DNA of 10,128 bases from Cephalothrix simula. Taxonomy: Eukaryota > Nemertea > Palaeonemertea > Archinemertea > Cephalotrichidae. The notes beneath the pieces were generated by a model. That model did no database searches, was not told the DNA's origin, and saw nothing but the letters and a program-made list of their open reading frames with translations. This document shows positions 7,601-10,128 of this stretch, in pieces. The stretch covers positions 1 through 10,128 of the forward strand of contig JAXIUW010176669.1 in NCBI GenBank assembly GCA_035591015.1. The letters are read 5' to 3'. The position numbers and the translations under genes were made by a program. Positions within the stretch are counted from its first letter, which is position 1. The number at the start of each line of letters is the position of its first letter.

Positions 7601-9609
7601 GGCAAAACTAGCAGGAGCAGTTTTTACAGTTAACAGGTTAAGGGTAGCACTGGCAGGTCTACCAAAACTGGGAGAGGCAGCAAAGATATTGGGAAGAAGA
7701 TTTGCTGAAAATGATAAAGAAATTGCTATTATAAATAGCATGTTTACACCTGATGGACAAATCAACACAGATCCCGAAACAGTTGCTAACTTTATTGAAG
7801 CCTATGGTTCATTTACCGGTGGGGTAAGCCACCATGAAATAAGAAATCTAACAAGTAATTTAGGGTTCGTACTGAAGAATGCTTGTACAGATATGGAATC
7901 ATTTACGAGCACAGGGGCGGTAACAGCAGTCATGGCGAATGAAGAGGCCAGAACTGCTTGTACAACAACAGATGCTGAGATTGCAGCATTTGATGCCATG
8001 TATCAGGAGATCTTCACGTTTCAGTTTAGAGTTGTTAAAACATATGCAAAAATTGTGGGCGGAAACATCGCAGGAGACTTGGCCTCAAAAATTAGCACTG
8101 GATTGGGTACGATAAACATGTATGAACTTGTACAAGGTAACTCAATGTTCCACGAATCTAAAAATATTGTTGCTTTCAGGGGGGGGGTTGTCATCTTAGT
8201 TTCATACTCCGACCTGGGTGGGGTGGGTGCTTTTGGGTCTGCGGGAAACTAGTCTGACGCAAGACAAGGTGCATAAAGGTGCACTATTGACAAAAATATG
8301 ATATTGATCGCCTTTATAGCTTCTTTAGTATAAGTCTAGCGGATTGTTAATTCATTTTGGTAACCTCACTAGGTGGTGGGTGTTTTGGAAATTTTAGAGA
8401 TAAATTAGTTTGACATCAGGCTAGTTGATGGGTGTTTCGACATTTTACTAAAAATATAACCAAAATGTCAGACTTTGTCAGTAAAAACTTTGTGGCGAAA
8501 GCAAAAAAATTACAAACTTTCCACAAATTTTTTAAAATTATTTCTTTCGCGACATAATTTTTGAAATTCTGATAAATTTTTCAATTTTTTTCCTTTCGCG
8601 CACAACCAAAACAAATTGGGGTGGGGTCATTTTTGATTTTTGGTGTCTGATTAGTTAAATTTTGTCAGCTTACAGGGTGGGTGTCCATCGAATAGTGGCA
8701 GATTAGTTTGATGTATGTCTGACTAGTTAGGGGTGGGTGGGCGATTCTCTGCATTCGACCATTTCAACTAATCTGACGTCGGAGTATGAACTAATCTGAC
8801 AACCCCCTCCCTGGGTCAATTAAGTTTTAAAATAACATTATCACTTTATTATTTAAAAGGAATTATATTGGATCAGACGGTAATACAGACTGCCACAACA
8901 ATGCACTGCAACCTACTTGAATACGAAAACGGTGGGATAAGATCAAAGATGTGTGAAAATGGGTATTTTCCACAAGAGGATATCAACGTTATTGTATCAT
9001 TAAAATCTGCAGTTAGTACAGGAAATTTGGTTACAAGATACGCAACAATACCAACAACAACATCTGAAGACACTGAGGGAAAAATAAACATGAAGAATTT
9101 CTTAACTGGATCTAAATTCCTTTTCTCGGTACCACGGGATGCTTCTTGGTTAGTTGAGAATGGTTTTATCACTTTTAAATCAGATTTGAAGAAATTCGCT
9201 TATTACTTAAGAAGCATTGAACCATACTTGCCGAATATACCGTGTGTTAAGCAAGCAAGAATTGTTATAGAAACAGGAGAAAGAACAAGCTTATTTCCTG
9301 ATTCGAAATCAACTACATACGTTGTCGGCGGGAGGCGCTACGGTTGGGAATATACAGAGGAACCAAAGTGCGCAAGCAACAAAATGTACAAGTTTCCTGG
9401 AAACGGCAATGACCCCGACGCTTGCCGAGTAGCTAAAACAATTCGAGAGGGAAAAGACATCTTCCCAGCTCTTTTCACTGAAACGTTGACGTTTAATCTG
9501 AAATTACTGAAAGGTAGTTGCACCAAAGAAGAGATTGATGAAGCTGTCAAGAAAATTAAGCATCTTCCAGTTCGAGTGACATATAAAACAGTTACTTTAC
9601 CGGAAATAG
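1579..9609 (+). CDS. Multi-exon EGF/WSC mosaic extracellular protein gene, partial at both ends
   Basis: Seven exons (1579-1692, 1970-1996, 2564-2671, 3463-3630, 6140-6253, 6937-8136, 8860-9609) join in one open frame of 827 codons. Each has an AG acceptor and a GT donor, and each starts with two bases and ends with one base of a split codon, so all introns are phase 1. Domain order is EGF-like, short acidic linker, WSC, EGF-like, a ~400-residue helix-rich region and a ~250-residue C-terminal region. EGF and WSC modules are typical of secreted or membrane-anchored extracellular proteins; WSC is linked to carbohydrate binding in other proteins. No signal peptide or stop codon is visible, so the gene must begin upstream of 1579, perhaps outside the window, and continue past 9609. 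The two large C-terminal domains are not recognised, so overall function is unknown. The model is inferred from splice signals and frame without transcript evidence; the 27-nt exon is its weakest part. Confidence 0.8.
1970..1996 (+). CDS. Candidate 27-nt linker microexon
   Basis: A T-rich tract ends in TTTGTAG at 1969. The following bases read in phase 1 as VVEEDSAKN before a GTAGGT donor at 1997. The 27 nt are two bases, eight codons and one base, so the segment is phase 1-1 like every other exon of this gene and joins EGF 1 to the WSC exon without a stop. The encoded peptide is a short acidic, hydrophilic linker. Because it is symmetrical it could be skipped without changing frame; skipping would join 1692 directly to 2564 with a Gly at the junction. 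Support is only splice signals, phase and plausible composition, so it may be a chance match or an alternative exon. Confidence 0.5.
1997..2563. other. Intron 2, no further feature seen
   Basis: This AT-rich intron separates the linker microexon from the WSC exon. The only recognisable item is a TGGATTCAG / GGCAAATTTT string around 2473-2499 that resembles the tandem repeat near 350-395. The open minus-strand reading at 1953-2150 overlaps the microexon and has no recognisable content. Confidence 0.5.
2564..2671 (+). CDS. Exon: WSC domain, N-terminal half
   Basis: A poly-T tract and GCAAG acceptor end at 2563, and a strong donor (GTAAGT) begins at 2672. The 108-nt phase 1-1 exon encodes a segment starting LGCYTDSSAARDL and including KKCMDFCKER. 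GCYTD near the start, followed by a C-x3-C pair, is characteristic of the first half of WSC domains (Pfam WSC, named after yeast cell-wall sensors and found in animal extracellular proteins such as polycystin-1 and Kremen). This half contributes three of the eight conserved cysteines. The split codon at the 3' end (A + GA) gives Arg with the next exon and continues straight into the second half of the domain. Confidence 0.85.
2672..3462. other. Intron 3, with a GC-richer block of unknown origin
   Basis: This intron splits the WSC domain. Roughly 2700-3010 is visibly richer in G and C than the rest and contains a perfect 8-bp inverted repeat, GGTGACTC at 2910-2917 and GAGTCACC at 2927-2934. 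It may be a transposable-element remnant, but I see no terminal repeats or coding motif. The remainder is AT-rich and featureless. Confidence 0.4.
3463..3630 (+). CDS. Exon: WSC domain, C-terminal half
   Basis: The acceptor ends at 3462 after TTTTAAAG and the donor GTTAGT starts at 3631. The 168-nt phase 1-1 exon encodes YMFAGVQAGAWCMCGNTFG, then a YC-x3-C pair, a GD-x4-CG segment and NFIYKTG. The order FAGVQ / WCxCGN / CxxxC / GDxxxxCG is the diagnostic second half of a WSC domain and supplies the remaining five cysteines, for eight in total over both exons. With the preceding exon the domain is about 85 residues, the usual WSC size. WSC domains occur in stress sensors, glycan-binding enzymes and receptors, so a carbohydrate-binding role is a family-based inference only. 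Confidence 0.88.
3631..4116. other. 5' part of intron 4, no gene seen
   Basis: The open readings here (3702-3917 plus strand, 3632-3820 minus strand) lack recognisable motifs and overlap each other on opposite strands. A 16-base string GGTGCTTTTAAATCAA is shared with intron 1 (starting near 1831 and near 3761), a hint of a dispersed repeat but too short to define. Confidence 0.4.
4117..4179. repeat. Short hairpin-forming inverted repeat
   Basis: Left arm 4117-4129 (CGCAAGCGTGCAA) pairs with 4165-4179, whose reverse complement is CGCAGAAGCGTGCAA, differing by a two-base gap. Inside, TTATTG at 4135-4140 faces CAATAA at 4152-4157, extending the palindrome with internal loops. It stands next to a larger palindrome and may be part of the same element. 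Confidence 0.5.
4190..4325. mobile_element. MITE-like palindromic element
   Basis: Positions 4198-4246 and 4268-4316 are reverse complements at 41 of 49 positions, separated by 21 bases. Weaker complementarity continues outward to about 4190 and 4325. Shared segments include CTTTATT, GAATTACTG, GTTAAAAA and GATTGATATTTA. The structure is a near-complete hairpin of about 135 bp with no coding capacity, like a small miniature inverted-repeat element. No target-site duplication is obvious, so the boundaries are approximate. Confidence 0.6.
4362..4758 (+). repeat. Left terminal inverted repeat arm of the Foldback element
   Basis: This arm matches the reverse complement of the right arm through several landmarks in order: GGAATGCCAGAGCGG, AAAATCTCAACCAAAA, CTCTTAACGTAAGATATC, the ~21-bp unit array, CAATAACTAA, AGCCTGTCTCC, AAGAGTGAGAATTTTTCG, TTTTGCCTGAGTAAAT and GTCACGTG. 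The array, about 4490-4640, repeats a consensus near AAATCTCTCTCTTGAAACGC with substitutions. The plus-strand open reading at 4506-4727 is only the low-complexity translation of this array and not a gene. Confidence 0.75.
5243..5769 (-). mobile_element. 5'-truncated non-LTR retrotransposon (LINE) copy
   Basis: A 527-bp insertion lies in the right Foldback arm, flanked by GTATCTT at 5236-5242 and 5770-5776, a 7-bp target-site duplication. On the minus strand it begins directly inside the C-terminal part of a reverse-transcriptase ORF (5769-5495), followed by about 250 bp of 3' UTR (5494-5243). Only the 3' end of the element is present, as expected from incomplete target-primed reverse transcription. 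There is no long poly-A; the 3' end is simply AT-rich. The family is one of the jockey/CR1-like groups common in invertebrates, judged from the protein tail; exact clade not determined. Confidence 0.75.
5495..5769 (-). pseudogene. C-terminal fragment of LINE reverse-transcriptase ORF
   Basis: The minus strand is open from the insertion edge at 5769 through about 90 codons to the stop at 5495-5497, and reads LLLMYKFHHSLPPVFDNYF, then VHTHFTRYSSKN, NYGRYS, LWAELDDDIK and a short basic C-terminus. The order LPPVFDNYF.P / H.TR..SK / NYGR.S / LW..L..DIK is the familiar C-terminal tail after the reverse-transcriptase core in many invertebrate LINEs. The catalytic reverse-transcriptase motifs and the endonuclease are absent, so this is a dead fragment. 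The natural stop appears intact. The Met at 5740 is internal, not a start. Confidence 0.75.
6140..6253 (+). CDS. Exon: EGF-like domain 2
   Basis: An acceptor (AAATTTCAG) ends at 6139 and a GTAATT donor begins at 6254. The 114-nt phase 1-1 exon encodes CQVAACPADRRC followed by GYWCSCKKGYVYN and a final GKCQ. Six cysteines are spaced C-x4-C-x5-C-x8-C-x-C-x12-C, identical to EGF domain 1. Aligned by cysteines, only about 11 of 37 residues match (six of them cysteines), so the pair is an old duplication or two separately acquired modules rather than a recent copy. An aromatic residue before the fourth cysteine and the Gly after the fifth are normal for EGF folds. The exon lies only 99 bases after the transposon right end at 6040. 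Confidence 0.87.
6286..6865. mobile_element. ~580-bp non-autonomous TIR element in intron 5
   Basis: The left end GGGAAATACGCCTCAC (6286-6301) and the right end GTGAGGCGCGTTTCCC (6850-6865) are inverted repeats matching at 14 of 16 positions. Similarity fades inward for another ~30 bp through GTTTT and CCGAC / GTCGG-like blocks. Both ends are flanked by ATTATAAT (6278-6285 and 6866-6873), an apparent 8-bp target-site duplication that is itself a palindrome, so TTATAA or TA duplications remain possible. No transposase reading is present inside. The element fills most of the 683-nt intron between the second EGF exon and the large exon. Confidence 0.68.
6937..8136 (+). CDS. Exon: large helix-rich extracellular domain of unknown family
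   Basis: The acceptor (CACTTCAG) ends at 6936; the first codon joins upstream G with AG to give Glu, then FNQEVINKYYDEAF. The frame is open for 399 codons to a good CAAG|GTAACT donor at 8137. Codons for about 38 residues past that donor also stay open until TAG at 8250, but they lie in a transposon and the true exon should end at 8136. Numbering from Met at 6993, the region looks mostly alpha-helical: charged amphipathic stretches at about 70-150, a Gly/Ala-rich hydrophobic patch near 155-173, further helices to about 250, and an N-glycosylation sequon NLT at 285-287. Six cysteines lie at 24, 34, 54, 187, 298 and 323. I do not recognise the family. Met 6993 is not a start: the frame is open upstream to the acceptor. 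Confidence 0.88.
8179..8811. mobile_element. ~630-bp G-rich TIR element in intron 6
   Basis: Left end 8179-8212 and right end 8778-8811 are imperfect inverted repeats of about 34 bp sharing GGGGGTTGTCA, TTAGTT and CATACTCCGAC. The body carries many scattered copies, in both orientations, of a CTGATTAGTT-like motif (near 8247, 8400, 8646, 8700, 8720, 8765 and 8789), alternating with GGGTGGGTG-type blocks. No coding capacity is seen and no clear target-site duplication. It occupies most of intron 6 and starts 42 bases after the splice donor. Confidence 0.62.
8216..8237 (+). other. G-quadruplex motif
   Basis: Four G-tracts of 3, 4, 3 and 3 bases are separated by loops of 1, 1 and 7 bases, satisfying the standard G3+N1-7 rule. 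A nine-G run lies just upstream at 8179-8187. The motif would lie in the pre-mRNA of the EGF/WSC gene, 79 bases downstream of the exon 6 donor. Confidence 0.6.
8860..9609 (+). CDS. Exon: C-terminal Cys-containing domain of unknown family
   Basis: The acceptor (TTTAAAAG) ends at 8859 and a donor (GTAAGC) begins at 9610, bounding 750 nt, phase 1-1. The G of the upstream exon plus GA restores Gly, followed by IILDQTVIQT. The next 249 codons are open. Numbering from the TTG codon at 8868, six cysteines lie at 14, 29, 126, 168, 186 and 218, enough for three disulfides. Many alternating hydrophobic stretches (for example KFLFSVPRDASW, ARIVIETGERTS, ETLTFNLKLL and VRVTYKTVTLP) suggest beta strands and possibly a beta-sandwich, with a short charged helix around 219-232. 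The open frame continues to TGA at 9651, but the residues after 9609 (KHKRKK and on) are probably intron read-through. Family unknown; the six cysteines fit an extracellular location. Confidence 0.87.
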
Positions 9610-10128
9610 GTAAGCACAAAAGAAAAAAATATAGTTTCAGCATACTGATCTGACTACCACCCCAAACCAAGACGTAAATCCCATTTACAAGGTCTGATGA
9701 GACAGCCACCCCAAATATTGATGTGAAAGCCCATTTTCCGCAGACTTTTTGCGATGGATATAAACATCAAGCTGGCCACTGTTCCGTGATTTTCATTTCC
9801 CCTGATTTCCATTACTCTTCACAAAATATTCCCTGACGTTTTTCCAGAGGGAATGCGCTAGCAAAATTTTGAAAACATTTTGAAAACGGCATAATTTCAT
9901 AATAACCACACAGACTTTCTATATATGAGTGTGCCAATTATTTATTGCGGAAACCCTGAAATAATAAAAATTTTCTGACTTTTCCCTGACCTGATTGCCA
10001 GGTTTTGTATGTGAGTGTCTACAATTTTATATTTGTGAATATTTGCCCTGAATACTTAAGGCTGTTCCTACATGTCCTAGAGTCACCATTGCTGGCGAAA
10101 ATATTTGCCAGCGATCAGATGAGAGCGC
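9610..10128. other. Start of the next intron, no exon identified
   Basis: After the GTAAGC donor at 9610 I find no acceptor followed by a convincing phase-1 coding segment before the window ends. An AG at 9847-9848 leads quickly to a TAG in phase 1. The AG at about 10002 gives only 16 unremarkable codons before a stop. The gene is therefore expected to continue beyond 10128. Confidence 0.5.
9650..9739. repeat. Imperfect ~45-bp tandem duplication
   Basis: Copy one (9650-9689) and copy two (about 9697-9739) share the order CCACCCCAAA, GA(C/T)GT, AAA and CCCATTT with mismatches between. The repeat begins at the end of the read-through frame just after the last exon and carries no coding signal. 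Confidence 0.45.

Noticed and set aside
7169-7999. Three minus-strand open readings inside the 1200-nt exon and one (8873-9172) inside the 750-nt exon
   Set aside because: They are antisense shadows of well-supported plus-strand exons.
10003-10052. Possible next exon after an AG near 10002, reading FVCEC in phase 1
   Set aside because: Only 16 codons before a stop, a poor polypyrimidine tract, no donor and no complete domain.
1-10128. CRISPR arrays, tRNA or rRNA genes, operons
   Set aside because: No regular repeat-spacer array, no cloverleaf-like sequence noticed and no bacterial gene organisation.

Overview
The window looks like AT-rich metazoan nuclear DNA, probably from an invertebrate. 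It has GT-AG introns, EGF-like and WSC extracellular modules on separate phase-1 exons, the 3' tail of a non-LTR retrotransposon (LINE), and several non-autonomous DNA-transposon-like inverted repeats. I see no prokaryotic gene organisation. The species cannot be read from the sequence; a mollusc or a cnidarian would fit the LINE tail and the domain mix, but that is inference.

The main content is one plus-strand gene, incomplete at both ends, reconstructed as seven exons: 1579-1692 (EGF-like), 1970-1996 (27-nt microexon), 2564-2671 plus 3463-3630 (a WSC domain split by an intron), 6140-6253 (EGF-like), 6937-8136 (1200 nt, helix-rich unknown domain) and 8860-9609 (750 nt, Cys-containing and probably beta-rich unknown domain). 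Each exon begins with two bases and ends with one base of a split codon, so every intron is phase 1 and every exon is a symmetrical 1-1 module. Together they encode 827 codons. The predicted product is a secreted or cell-surface mosaic protein, EGF - linker - WSC - EGF - helical domain - C-terminal domain. Signal peptide, start codon and 3' end are not visible.

The first 1.5 kb has no exon of this gene that I can support. It carries a short tandem repeat (253-395), an ambiguous Cys-rich minus-strand reading (621-1031) and a broken minus-strand reading that ends in a ubiquitin-specific-protease-like motif (1096-1513).

The introns are full of mobile DNA. Intron 4 (2509 nt) holds two small hairpin sequences (4117-4179 and 4190-4325) and a Foldback-type element (4361-6040). 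That element has long arms built from about 21-bp repeats, and its right arm is interrupted by a 5'-truncated LINE copy (5243-5769) flanked by a 7-bp direct repeat. Intron 5 holds a ~580-bp terminal-inverted-repeat element flanked by ATTATAAT. Intron 6 holds a ~630-bp G-rich terminal-inverted-repeat element with a G-quadruplex motif 79 bases past the splice donor. The most interesting item is the mosaic protein: common adhesion or carbohydrate-binding modules joined by exon shuffling to two large domains I do not recognise.
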